Counted from the first letter of the stretch, positions 19,530 through 33,796 are shown. The stretch is 52,500 nucleotides of DNA from Anaeromyces robustus (GCA_002104895.1 MCFG01000236.1:2501-55000), one strand, 5' to 3'. Notes: generated from the sequence alone by a model not told the origin. A program made the numbers and translations.

Positions 19530-20125
19530 GTCATTTTTAAATGGAATATCATTTGAATCCGTATCGTAATAATTTTCATGTCTTATTTTTTAGACATCGA
19601 ATCCTTTGAAACTGCCCGAAGTATTCTTATGGTTATTATACCAATTGAGAAGAATCCGAAAATATATATATATATATATATATATATTTAACAATTGATA
19701 TAATAACAGTAAGAAAATACGACTGACCCACAATTATCGAAACAGAAGACTCTGATAAGTAGTTCATTCCACTGTATCCATTCCACATTAATACTTAATT
19801 TTTTTTTTCCCAAATGCATAACGCTCATCAAGGAATGCGTTAAACATCAAGTAATATATATATACTATCTTCATAATCTTCGTCTGAGTCCTTAGAAAAT
19901 CCTAGTGATTTAGCTTGATTAATTAAGGCAAACTTCACGTATAAGTCATCAGCGCATTTAAGAAATGTATTTCTATCCTGTTCAAAAGGCCATACAATTG
20001 AATATTCAATAAGAGAAACTTTGAGTTTTTTCACCACAGCATAGGCAGCACGTAGGAAAGTTTTCAAGTGTAGATTTACCAAAAGGGATACTTATATATA
20101 ATGTTTTTTGTTGAAAGTCCATATT
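19530..20125 (-). pseudogene. Decayed gene relic of unknown family
   Basis: This stretch has conspicuously more G and C than its surroundings. A - strand ATG at about 20125 opens a frame (MDFQQKTLYISIPFGKST) that ends after 39 codons. A second - strand frame, 20082 to 19840, is open for 80 codons without an ATG and has ordinary soluble-protein composition (AYAVVKKLKVSLIEYSIVWP, FLKCADDLYVKF). The two fit end to end across a one-base shift near 20055-20065, where the sequence runs GAAAACTTTCC. Further - strand fragments without stops appear near 19740-19790 and 19530-19575. This looks like a coding sequence broken by at least one frameshift, a stop and internal low-complexity insertions. I do not recognise the family. 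It could alternatively be an intron-containing gene, but I see no convincing splice sites. Confidence 0.5.
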
Positions 20126-21035
20126 TTAATTCAAATGTTAAGTAGTAAGTTAAGGTTTGAAAGGAGAGGAAAATAATAAAAAAAAAAATAAACTAAACAA
20201 CCCACATTTTTAAGACAAAAATGAATCTTTTTTTTTTTATAAAGCATATTAAAACGAAACTTCTTTTTTTTTTTTTTTTGTTTGTTTTTTGTTTTTTTGT
20301 TTTTTTTGTTTTAAACGGATAAAAGCTAATGTTTAATGTATATTAATTACTTAACAAAAAAAAAAAAAAAATTACAAAATAAAAAATATATTATTAAAAC
20401 ACACAAACTATAATTTATAAAAGAAAAAAGAAAAACACTTTTTTTTTTTTTCTAACATTATTCTTAGGATTATTTAATTTTTAAAATAGTGTATTATATT
20501 TTTTTTATTTAATCTTTTTTTCTTGAAAAAGAAAAAAATTAAAAATTATATATATAGAAAAAGAGAAAAAAAAAAAAAGATAAATTGAAGTAATAAAAGG
20601 GAAAAAACTAGTTAAAAAAAAAAAATTCAATTCAAATTGTATAATATGAAAATAAAAAAAAAAAAGTTGAATTGTAACATAAAATATTTTCTTTTTTTTT
20701 TTTTTTTTTTTTTCTTTTTTATGCTATATGAATTTTTATAAAGAAAAATATATATATTATATAAAATATTAAAATTATTAAATTAATAAAAAATAAAAAC
20801 TATATAATGATAATGTGGAAAAATGTTGTATTATAGAAAAAAAAAAAAAAAATATGAATATTTTATAAAAAGTTATATAATTTAAATAATTTATAAATTT
20901 TATATGTATAAATATATTATATATAAATTATTTTTTTTTGTAACTACTTTTAAGAAAATTCTTTTATGTTGTTTTTGTTTCAACTAATTTTTTTTTTTTT
21001 TTTTTTATTTTGATTATTCTATTTGTTTAAATTGT
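20126..21035. other. Intergenic A/T-tract spacer
   Basis: The spacer lies between the gene relic and the 3' end of the HMG-box gene. It contains many T and A tracts (about 20265-20279, 20356-20371, 20441-20451, 20692-20713, 20838-20852 and 20991-21006) and a TTTTTTG-type stretch near 20278-20312. I see no gene in it. Confidence 0.55.
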
Positions 21036-22360
21036 TTAATCACTGTCAGAGCTAGAGTCTGAACTTGAGTCTGAAGAATCTTCTTCCTTTTTAGTAGTCT
21101 TTCCCTTCTTCTTTATTGGCTTAGCAGCAGCCTTCTTTGGATTACTTTTTACTTTTTTTTTTTTTTCATCATCAGATTTAGCTTTCTTGGATGATCCATC
21201 AGTAGCTGGAGATTTTCTCTTCTTAGTGTTAGTCTTAGCCTTACCCTTCTTCTTCTTCTTGTCATCATCAGAAGAACCTTCAGATTCAACTTCATCTTCT
21301 TCTGATGAAGATGAACTGTAGTCATATTCTTCCTTAGCTTCTTCGGCACCCTTGTTAGCTAAATATTCCTTCATCTTTTCATCATAAATAGCCTTTTGTT
21401 TTTCAGCTTCAATCTTGTATTTCTATTTATAATGAAAAAAAATAATAATAATACATTAATTAAACATAGAATATATTATTCAATAGTTTATAAATAATAT
21501 TGGAATAATTATTTCTAACTATTTCTATTCTAATTTTATTTTATTTTATTTTATTTCATTCCATTCAATTTTATTTTATTTCAATATTGTTCTTTATTAT
21601 TATTATTATATATTTATATATTTATAGATATATAAAAGAAAATAAATAAAAAAAAGTAAAAGGCAAAAATAAAAAGATACTTACTTCCTTTTGGTCTTCT
21701 GGAAGTTCTTTCCAAAGTTTACCAAGTTCAGTAACAACTTGTTGTGGGTGAAGAGTAGAATCCTTTTTAGAAACAATTGGTCTCATTTTACCACAGAATA
21801 AGAAGTATGGGGATGGTGGTTTCTTTGGCATATTTGGGTCACGCTTAGCTTTACCACCTCTTCCACCTTTACTATTTTGTTTAGACTTGTTAGTAGCAAT
21901 AATGTTCTTAATAGTTGGACGAAGAGTTTCGTAAACAGTTCTAAGTTCTTTTGGACTTAATTCATCGTCATTTTTATCAATTAAATAATTAGTAATGTTA
22001 TTAACACTTTTTATTAAAAGTGAAACATTAGTAGCGAACTTTTTCTATTTTATATTTTAAAACAGTAGAGAAAAAAGAAATAGATAAAAGTAAAAAAAAA
22101 AAGTTCATTAATAATTATAATTTAAAAGTATGTTTATTATAATAATTTATTTATATTATATAATAAGTTTTAATATTATATTTTATTTTATTTATTTATT
22201 TATTTATTAAATACATTTTTTTTTCTTTCGCTTATTAATATATTTTTTATATTACAAATAAATAAATAAATATAAATAAATAAAAAAAATATATTATTCT
22301 TACCATTTCACGTTCCTTAAGTTCTTCTTCAGATAATTGGTTCTTACCCTTGTTAGACAT
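21036..22360 (-). CDS. HMG-box chromatin protein with acidic/basic tail
   Basis: Three exons on the - strand (22360-22304, 22044-21685, 21422-21036) close in phase and give 267 residues. One HMG box spans about residues 92-165: PKKPPSPYFLFCGKMRPIV, then LGKLWKELPEDQKEKYKIEAEKQKAIYDEKMKEY. A basic linker (GGRGGKAKRD) precedes it. The C-terminal 100 residues alternate acidic Ser/Asp/Glu blocks with Lys-rich blocks and end in SSDSSSDSD. This resembles NHP6/HMGB-type or FACT-associated HMG proteins, which bend DNA and help nucleosome remodelling. The acidic tail hints at SSRP1-like behaviour, but no SSRP1 body is present. Codon choice (AAG, TTC, GTC, GCC) is clearly biased compared with neighbours, suggesting high expression. 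The start ATG lies in a purine-poor leader (ACCACC just upstream). Confidence 0.92.
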
Positions 22361-24205
22361 GGTGGTATATTTATTTTATAAAATAAAAATTTTAAAAGAA
22401 TAAAAAAAAAAGGTTTATATAAAGTATTACTTAAATAAAATTAATAAATATTTCTTTTAAAAAAAAAATAAAACTTTTTTTAAAAAAAAAATATATTTTT
22501 TCTATATTATTAAAATATTATAAATATTTTGAATAAAAAAATATAAAAAAAAAAGAAAAAAAAATTTTTTTTCAGGGAAGATTTGTCTTGTTTTATATGT
22601 GAAATTATTTTTTTTTTATTTATTTATTAGGTAAATTAATGTAAAAAATTTTTTGATTAATAAAAATATAGGTTGAGTTTTTTTTTTTTGTTTTGTTTTG
22701 TTTTTGTTTCTTATGATTTATATTATTTATCTATTATTTATTTATTCGTTCATTTATTTATTTTTTATTTATTTATTATTTTTTGTTATAAAAAAAAATT
22801 TTTTTTATCAAAAAAGCTAAAACTATATAAAATGAATAAATTAAAATATTTATTATTAATATTATTTAATATTATTTAATATTATTATTAGGATATACAC
22901 AAATAAAAAATAAATACGACAGTAATTTAGGTATATCAAATATTAATTATTAATAATAGAATAAAAGTATAAATAAATAATGCAATCAAAAAACACCAAA
23001 ATATATAAATAAAATTACAGCAAATTTATTATTAGATTATATTATTAGATTTATTTTATATTATTATTTTTTATTTTATTTTTTTTAATGCTAATTTCAT
23101 TGCATAAAATCTTTTTTATATTATTTACTTAAAATATAAATCTTTTCATTATTAAACATTAAAAATATATAAATTAAAAAATCATACTACACTCATATTT
23201 TTAGTTAATGTAAATAAATAAATAAATAAAATAAATAAATAAAAAAGACCACTAAAAACAAAATTTTCTGTTGAATTTCACAACTATATTATTAATATAT
23301 ATTAATTAATAATTTATACTAATAAATATATTTGTATTTTCTTTTTTTCTCCTATAAATACAAAAATAATAAATAAATATACAAATATATTAACATATAT
23401 ATATAATATTCTTTTTTTCTATAATATAATAGTAAAAAAAGAAAAATATAATATTTTGATATTTGTCCTGTTACTTTTAACCATTTAATAAATAATTAAT
23501 AAAAACTTTTATCACATCATCATTATTTATTTATTTATTTACTTATTTATTTATTAATTAATTATTATACTATTATATTTATATAATTTTAATTTATCCT
23601 GTATTTTTATTTCAAATTAAATAATTATTTAATAAAATATTGCTTAAATTTTATGGATTATGCTATATCGTTTTACATTTATAAACCATTATTAAATTAA
23701 ATTAGAAAATAAAAAAACAAAATCAAAAAAAAATTTTTTTCAATAATAATAGGAGTAGATTTAACAATCATTTAAATTCGATTCAATAATTTATTAATAA
23801 TGCAATATTAAATATTAATAAAAACTTTTTATTAGTTTATTATATTACTTAAAATTTTTTTATCACATCACTAACACACACAATTACAATTTTTCATTTA
23901 TTCGTATTCTATAAATAATACAATATAATTTAATGTCAAAAATTTCACCCTATAAAATACTTTGAAACTCTGATTAGAATTATTATATTACTGATGTTAC
24001 AATTATATTATTTATAATTAGGTAAAAAAAAATTAAAATATGTGTATTATATATAAAAGAATTTTCCCATTTATTATATTACAATAAAATTTTAAAACAA
24101 AAAAAATATATATATATAAAACCAATGCCTTAAAAGAGCCTCATAAATATTTATTTATTAATTCATTCATCCACTTATTTATTACTTATTATTTATAATA
24201 TATGT

Positions 24206-24207
24206 AT

Positions 24208-24282
<75 letters not shown>

Positions 24283-24284
24283 TT
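24206..24284. repeat. (TTTA)n microsatellite
   Basis: An uninterrupted TTTA tetranucleotide array of about 78 nt lies in the gene-free region. Confidence 0.92.
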
Positions 24285-26030
24285 ATTCAGTAGTATTATT
24301 TATTTTACCCAAAAGAAAAAGTATTTTAACATTGAACTAGACCTACAAAAAAAAATATTACATCTAATATATAAGTAATATATTTTAATAATATAAAGGT
24401 TTGTATTATAATTAAATTATTTTAGTTAAATTTTAATAAAAATGATTGAAAAAGTAATTTATTGTTTATATATGAAGTAATTTGAATAGTCAAAAATTAT
24501 AAAATATTATAAAATAGAAAAATTTATTATATTAAAAAAAACAAGAATTAAAAAAAATATAATGAATAAAAAATTGGTAGAATATATTAAGTAATATATT
24601 ACAAATTAAATGTTTCATATATTATATTAAACTATGTAATATATTAATTATATTATTAATTATATTATTAAATATATTGTACATATAATTGAAATATATC
24701 AAACTTATATAAATTCAAATATTTTATTATATATTACATATATATTACATTATTATATTGTATTATATTGTATTATATTATTATATTATATTATATTATT
24801 ATACATAATAAATAGAAAAAAAATATTTTTTTTTTTTAGAATGCTTAAAAAACTACTACAATTTATTTTTGATTTATTTATTAAGTACTTATTTATTGAT
24901 TTATTAATATTGACTATTTTATATACAAAATGTATAGCTAGTAAAGATGGAAAAAAGAAAAAAAAAAGGGGGAAATCTTGTAATAAACGAAACCTACCTA
25001 AATAAATATATTTTAATTATTTATAATGAAACCATAATTATATTTATTAATATAATAATATTTATAGTATTCATAAGAATTATTATATTTAATATATTTT
25101 AATATTAATGGAACAAAGTACACATTAAGTTATAGTGCTTTAAGAATATTAATAATTTTTATTTACTATTGTTTTATTATTATTATTGTTGTATGTTTTA
25201 ATTGATAATGGCTGGCTAAGATTTAACACATTCTTATTATTTATTTACTAATTTATTCATTCATTTATTTATTTACTTATTTTATAAATATTAAAATTTT
25301 AAAATTTATATAAAATTTAATAACCATAATTATTATTAATTATATTGTTTATTGGCTAGAATTTTACCCATAATTATAATTAATAATATTTTATCATAAT
25401 ATTAAAAAAAATTTCCATAATTGAATTATTTATGTTTTTAAACAATACGATAAAAAAAAAATATTAAAAAGAAGAATATTAAAAATTATTTAAAAATTAA
25501 AAAATGACTCGCCTTAAAAAAAAAAAAATTATAATAATATTTATTTATATATTAATTTATTCATTCATTTACTTAATTATTTATTTCTTAGAACAAAAGA
25601 AAAAAAAACCTAAAAATATTTTTTTTTGATAATATTTAAAAAAAAAAAAAAAAAAAAAATTTAACCAAGCCAAAACAAAAAAAAATAAAAATAAAGTTTA
25701 ATTATTAATATTTTATATATTTACTTTATGATTATCAATATCTAAACCTCGAATTGAAAAATTAATATTATAGTCATAATAATTATTATAAAAATAATTG
25801 TTTGTTATACAAGCAATCTTTTTGTTTTGTCCTTCCTTTATAATAAATTTAATGTATATAATGATGTGTTTGCCAATATAAAATAGGAATAAAAAATTTT
25901 ATTTGAATTTTTAATGTTTGTTATATCTTATCACATCTCATTTCATTTATATATTTAACAATTATCAATTATCAAATTAATTACTATATTATATGTTTAT
26001 ATTATATTACATTATATAAGACTCAATTAT

Positions 26031-26036
26031 TATTAC

Positions 26037-26086
<50 letters not shown>
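26031..26086. repeat. (ATT)n microsatellite
   Basis: An ATT trinucleotide array of about 55 nt, with one ACT interruption, lies in the gene-free region. It is not in a coding frame. Confidence 0.9.
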
Positions 26087-26087
<1 letters not shown>

Positions 26088-26875
26088 AAGTATTTAATGA
26101 TAATATTTATAATATTTATAATATTTATTAGAATTATAATAAATTATTTTATTTATTGTTACTATTTTATTATTTAATTTAACCAAAATAATTATTTTTT
26201 AATTTCATTTTTTTAAATTATTCATAAAATTGAATTTAGAAGAAAAAAAAAAATTTTTTTTTAAATTTCATTTATTATTTTAATATACAATATTTAATAA
26301 ACAATACAAACAATTAAATTGTTACATTATATAAATTTATATTTAAAACTATTTTGAAAATATATTCTCAATATATCATCAAATATAAAAAAAAATTCAT
26401 TCTAATTCAAATGTTTAAAAAAAAAAAAAGTTTTATAATAAAGTTTTATAATAAATAAATGAATGAATGATTAATGAGTTAAATAAATTTTTATATTATT
26501 TTTTTTTTGTTATTAAAAAAATTTTTTTTTATTGATATAATGACTGGCTAATAAAACCATACAAAAATTATTTGTCATTTTACCAATGCCCAATCTAAAA
26601 CCAGCATTCTTAATTTAATAAGCTGAAAATAAACATTACATTAATAATATATAATAAACAAATATAAAGTATATTAAAAAATGATGGATAAGATTTATTT
26701 ATAATTACTTTTAATAATTTTTAATAATATAGAACATTAATTAGATTATTATAAAACAAAACTTAAACCTATAATTTATATATATATTATGATATTAATT
26801 CTTATCATGTTATATTATTATTTATATGTACTGGTATATAAATAATAATTTTTATAACTTTTGTTTTTTTTTTTT

Positions 26876-26877
<2 letters not shown>

Positions 26878-26946
<69 letters not shown>
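26878..26946. repeat. (TTTA)n microsatellite
   Basis: A TTTA tetranucleotide array of about 68 nt follows a T tract. It generates an artefactual YLFI-repeat reading frame. Confidence 0.92.
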
Positions 26947-29900
26947 CATATTTATTATTTAGTTATTTATTATTTATACTTTTAAGTAATATTAAAAAAT
27001 ATATCATGTAATTAATATCAATATCAAAAATAAAATTAAAATGTAACATCTTCTAACACATTGAATACAAATATTTATAATACCAATTCCATTTTAATTT
27101 TTCTTTAAAGTTTAGAATAATTTTTTTACAGCTTTGCTTCTTTTTTTTTTTTTTTTTACCTTTTTCTTACTCTATAAAAATTATATAAATTATATATTAG
27201 ACAATACAATTTGATTATTAATGCTCACATATTACAATACATTTTAAATATTAATAATTAAATACTTAAATATATATTATTAATATATTACTAATATATT
27301 GATCGTATATTAATAATATATTTTATTTAATTTTCAAATCTTTTTTTTTAAAAAATTTTTTTTATTTTGATGCAGTAAACAAAAAAAGTAAAAAATTAAT
27401 ATGAAAAGGTATTTTATACGAAAAATTTATAACATAAAAAAATAAGCATAGCATAAACAAATATATAATTAAGTAATGTAAAAAAAGAAGATAACTTTTT
27501 TAAAAAATTGAAAAAAAAAAAAATAACACAAAAAAACTATTATATATATATAAATAATAACCACAAATTAAATATTAAGAAAAGCTCTAAATATATTATA
27601 TATATTAATATTAAAACTATCTTTTTTAATAATATATAACTAATATGATAAAATATAAGTTTTTAATAGGTTAGGTAATATATATGTTTTTTCTAATGAT
27701 TAGAATTAATAAATAAGACAAAAAAAAATAAGGATTTTGACCAACGGAAATTTTTTTTTATTCTTATTTTTACTTAAAAAAAAATAAAAAACATTTTTAT
27801 AACCAATTTTACTTGGCTTAATAAAATAATATTATTATATTTAAAAGATATATATAAATAGTTTATTTGTTAAAAAAAAATTAATTATTATTATTTATTG
27901 TAAATTATTAATTCATGTATAATTATTATTATAAATAAACTACTATCCTTATCAATTTTAAATATTTTTATTGATGTGTTATAGTTTCATTACTGAATTA
28001 TTATAATTTAGTAATAAAAGATTAACAGAAAAAATCATCACATATAAATATTTTATTTACAATAAAAAAATTAAAAAAAAAAAAAATATACACATATAAT
28101 CTAGGTTTTGAAATTTTTTTTATTAAGCTTTGTTAAAATCAAATAAATGTCAGAATAAAGAAAAATATGAAATGATAATTTATTTTTTATTTTTAGTTGA
28201 CCCGATACATAATAAACAAATTAAGAGTATTTTTTATTAATAATTATTTCTTTTTTAAAAAAAAAAAACTTTATTGTCCAGTAATTTTTTTGATAAATCT
28301 AAAAATATTATTTTATACTTTTAGTATATCTTTTTTTTTTTTAATGTTGAATGATTACTAAATAAAAATTTTTTAATTATAAAGTAGATGATTAAATTTA
28401 TTGTAAAAAATAACTTAAAATTAAAAATAATATATAAAATAATATTTACTTTATTGAAAAAAAAAAAAAAAAACTATCATTAAAATCAGTTAAAAATGAA
28501 AAATGAAGAAAATAATAGTAATTAAATTACAATTTTATTTTTATTTTTTTTTTGTAATATTTATAGCTTTATTGTTATTAAATTAATCATTTTTAGGTAT
28601 TTTTAATTTTTTTTTATTTTAAATTATTCAACATTAAGCACTAAAATTTTAAAAAATTTAATTATGAGTATCAATAGGTTAAATTAACCATATTTTATAT
28701 TTTATAAAACCATATAAATAAAATAAATTTATTTTATTTTATTTATCATAGGTTGAAATAACCAATAAAATATTTTTAATTGTAGAAATTTTTTTTTCTA
28801 ATTATAAATAAAAATAGAATTAAATAAAATAAAAAAAAAAGGTTTTAAAAAAGATACATCATAATATAATTTAAACTAATTTTTTTTAATTATTTTTAAT
28901 TCATTTTTAACTAAACAAGTATTCTTAAAATAATAATTTTGTATTCAATAATATATATTTTTTTACTGACAATATTTTATTAGTAACAATAATTTTTTTT
29001 ATTATTCTTTAAACCATCAAAAAAAAAAAAAATGCATCATTTATTTAATTATTTACTTTAACTCTATTTTAGGTTATTTTTAGGCTTCAACTTTATATAA
29101 AGATTTAATATATATACATTTATATTTATATATTTTTTTTATAATTATTTAGTATATATTAGTTAATTTACTATAATAAGAAAAGAAAAAATTATTAGAA
29201 ATTAGATTTAAATATATAATATTATATATATATTATATATAATATTTTTTTTCATAAAAAGATAATACAAAAATTATATATAAAAAAAAAAATAGAAACA
29301 TCCTATAGTATACCAATATAATAGAATTAGAATATTATCATAATAATAATAATAAAAATGGGGAAAATTTCAAAAAAAAAAAAAAAAAAGATCACCATAA
29401 ATAATAATATCAGATGTATTATATATAAATTAATTTTTAATATTGAATAATTTATGATAATATTTAATAATTTAATATAATCCTAATTTATTTAATATAA
29501 TATAATATAATATAATAAAATATAATACTAATAATAATAATAATAATAATTAAATTGTTATAATATAAATAATGTATAAATATTGTATAATAATAAATTT
29601 ATATTAATTTATTTTAATTTGTTCCATAATTGCTTTATTATTATATTATTATCATTAAAATGTCATTTAAATAATTTGTTTATGCCAGACATTTTGAAAC
29701 AATAGCTGTTTGGCTTATAATTTTTTTTAAAATATTTTTAATTAAAACTTGTTCTGGTGATATTGAAAAAAATATATATATTTATAATTATTTTTTTTAT
29801 ATTACCATATTTAATAATAATTAAAGCTCAAACTCAGCTCAGAAAAAATTTTTTATTAAAAATATATTATAAAATATAATTTTTTTTTAAATAAAGCAAA

Positions 29901-32900
29901 AAAAAAATAAAAATAAAAATAGATTAATAGATAAATAAATTATTTATATATAGATTATAGATTATAAATATATATTTATTTTATTCTATGAGTATTTTTT
30001 TTTCTTAATGTTTCTGGTAGATATATATAAATTTATAAATATTTATAAAATAATAAATTTAATATACAATATAATTAACTCTATTGAATTATTTAAGTTG
30101 GTTCTATTGCATATTTTTTTTTAAATAAAAATAATAACCATAAATTCTAAATAATAAAAAAAAAAAGGTAATTTGTATTATAAGTTTTAGTTATAAGTTT
30201 TTATATAAGATCTAAAATATATATATATATAATAATAAATAGTTAAATAATAGTAAAAGTAAAAAATAAAAATAAAAATAAAATTATATAAAATTAATTC
30301 ATAAAAATAGGTGTAATAAAAATTAAATGAATGCATATTTATTTATTATATTTAAAATAAATAAACTACTTTAAAAAATGTATTAATATATTTATGGGTA
30401 TATTGGGTTTTTTTCGTATATATTTTTTCATTATAATATATTTAAATTAAAAAAATTTAGGCTACTTAATACCAATAATTTAATTAAAACTCGTATGATT
30501 TTTTTTTATTTTCATAGAAACAATAATAATATGAAAATAAAATTATTATTATATTAAATTATTTTTTAAATATTTTATTATAATTAATTATTAATGTTTT
30601 ATTTATTAATTACATTTATTACATTTATTCTATTTAACTAATAATTTAAATTATTTTCATATTAAAATTTATATTATTCTTTGTTTATTTTGTTACTATT
30701 TTTTTTTTTATAATATTAACCTAATATAAATATTTTGATGAACATTTTTTATTCTATACAATAATAGGAGTTAAAAGAAAAAGAAATTAGGCATTTCATT
30801 GGCCTAATTTAAATTCTTTTTGTTTTAAATTTAATAAATAATAAAATTGGAAATAATTTTAATAAATAAAAAAATTTTTACTTATTTATTTATTTATTTT
30901 ATGATTCATAAATTTTCTATTTATTTATTTATTTATTTATTATTATTATTATTATTTATATTATTTTATTGTATTATGTTATTATGATATTTTATTGATA
31001 TTGATATTGTATTATTTATTATTATATTGATATTTGATATTTGATATTGTATATAAAAAATTGATTCATATTTTTTTTTATTATTTATTGTAATAAAAAA
31101 AAAAACTTATTTTTTTTTCTATTTTTCTATTTTTAATTTTTACTTTATTATTATTTTTATTTAATATTGTTTTTTTTTTATTTAAATTTTTTATTAAATG
31201 CTTATGATTTTTTTTTGTTTAATTTAGCATCATTTGATTTATTTAGTTATCAATTATTCATCTATTTATTTAAGTACAATAATAAATCAAATTAATAAAC
31301 AAATCTATATATATATTTTGAATTTCAAAGCCAACCAACCATAAATAAAAATAAATTTGTATAATAAAAATACGATAACTATATACTATAATTATTTTTA
31401 TAATTATTTTTTTTGAATAATAAAATAAAAAAGTGTTATAATAAATAAATAAATAAATAAATAAATAAATATATATATATACTATATATATAAGTAAAAA
31501 TAAATAAATATTAGTATTAAATAAGCTATTAAAAGTAAATAAATAATTAAAATAAATAAATAAATAATTATTAGTATTAAATAAGCTAAAAATTAATTTT
31601 TATTATATATTAAATCATGCTTAAACACAAAAAAAAAATTATACAAAATTTATAATATAAAAATTAATTGTTTTTATTTTATTAAAAAAAATTTTTTTTT
31701 ATTGTCCTTTATTTTGATGCTAAAAGTAATTAAAAAAAAATTTTTTTTTTCATTTATTTAATAATAAATGATTTTTAATATTTTAATACTAACTAATTAA
31801 TTTAATATAATAAATTTAATAATTTAATAATTTATGAAATAAATCCTAATAAAAAAAAAATAATTTATTTAACAACTGACAAGAAAAAATTTTTTTTCAA
31901 TCAATCAATCAGAAGGTAGCAAATTGCTGAATTTTATTTCTTTTTTAAGGTTTTTATTATTATTATTATTATTATTATATCATCAAATATATAAATAAAT
32001 AAATAAATATGGAATAAAATGGATTTTTATGATAATTTTATATAATAAATAAAACAAAATATTTTAAATTAATAATATAAAATATAATTATTAATATACA
32101 ATAAAAGAATTAAGGGAAATTAAAAGTACTATGGGGAATTTTTTTTATTACATATTTAATTAAAATATTAGATATTTAAAAGTAATAATAAATAAATAAA
32201 TAAATAAATAAAATAAATAATAGAATAATTATAAAGTAAATATTAGAACAATAGAATAGTATTAAAATAAGTAATTAATTATAGAATAAATCATAAATAA
32301 TAATAGAAAAAATAAATAAATAAGTTTTACATTAGTAAATAAAAAATTTTTAATATTAGGTATAAAAACTGATTAATTTATTTATTTAGTTATTAATAAA
32401 TTTATTCATTCATTTATTTTATTTTGTAATCACAATAAAAAAATTTAAGTGATAAGATGATTTATGGAAAAATAATTCAGATGATTTAAATTAATTAATG
32501 ATGGCAAACTATAAGCCAAACAGATTTTAAGATAGGGTAAATTATCTAAAATCTAAAATAATTAATTTTTTTTTATATTATATTAAAATATTAACTAATA
32601 ATAATAATAATAATAAAAATAATATAACCATATATCAATATATATTATTTTATTTATTCAATATATAATAATACTTGATGTAAAATAAATAATAATATAA
32701 TAATATCAAAATAATACTTAGAAATAATAATATTATTTCTGTGGTTTATTTGTAGGTGTGAAAAAATAAAATAAATATTTATAATTTCAATTTCTGTATC
32801 TGTTTTATCTTGTATGAAATTTTTATTTTATTCTATTTTTTTTTTTTTTTTTTACTATTTCTGTCAGGTGCTCAATTTTAAAATTAAAAATATCATAAAG

Positions 32901-32965
32901 TTAAACGTAATAAAAATAATAATAAATACCTATAAAACAAATTTTAATACTAAACTAATTTATTA

Positions 32966-33036
<71 letters not shown>

Positions 33037-33037
33037 A
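32966..33037. repeat. (AAAT)n microsatellite
   Basis: An AAAT array of about 70 nt, in the orientation opposite to the TTTA arrays at 24.2 and 26.9 kb. A GGCTATA island follows directly at about 33048-33054. Confidence 0.92.
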
Positions 33038-33282
33038 ACAATTTCTAGGCTATAATTTAATATTAATGTGCTTATGACTCATTGGTTTTCTCATTTTTTA
33101 TATTCTTTTTATAGCCAATAAATTTACGTTAACACCTAAATTTTTTTTTTATTATTATCAATACATTTCTATTTAAAATTTTTTTTTTATTTTTGTAAAA
33201 TTTCATATGCAATAATGTAGGGAGAAAAAAAATAATATATATTTTTAATCTTAATGTAAATAATAATTGTATAAATATTATA

Positions 33283-33329
<47 letters not shown>

Positions 33330-33376
33330 CTAAATAAATAAATAAATAAGTAGATAAATAAATAAGTAGATAAATA
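33283..33376. repeat. (AAAT)n microsatellite with AAGTAGAT variants
   Basis: An AAAT array degenerates at its 3' side into units such as AACTAAAT and AAGTAGATAAAT, a gradient of point changes typical of an ageing microsatellite. Confidence 0.88.
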
Positions 33377-33695
33377 ATAGAATATTTAGGATATTAAAAA
33401 GTTTAGAATATACCAAGAAATTGTAAATATAAAGAATATTAAATGATTAAATAAATAAAACTTAATTTTTGTGTAATTCGTTTGTGCTTAAAAAAGAATT
33501 TTTATATAAATCATAAATCATCTATACAGAATTATTTTAAAAATTTTTATATTCATTTTTTATCAACATAAATTTGATTATTATTTATTTTTACCGAAAA
33601 TTTGTTAATAATTATTATAATTAAAATATATAATATATATTTTAATGTTGATGTTTATTGTTTTAAATATTAATATTAGATGAACAAGAAGTAAA

Positions 33696-33699
33696 TGGA

Positions 33700-33735
<36 letters not shown>

Positions 33736-33796
33736 AAATAAATAAATAAATAAATAATAAATAATAAATAAATAAATAAATAAATAAATAAGTAAA
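33696..33796. repeat. (AAAT)n/(AAT)n compound microsatellite
   Basis: AAAT arrays are interrupted several times by AAT-length units, a compound repeat of about 100 nt. It is the third AAAT array within 0.8 kb. Confidence 0.9.

Noticed and set aside
27665-27680. TAGGTTAGGTAA as a telomere-like repeat
   Set aside because: Only two imperfect units are present, with no array.
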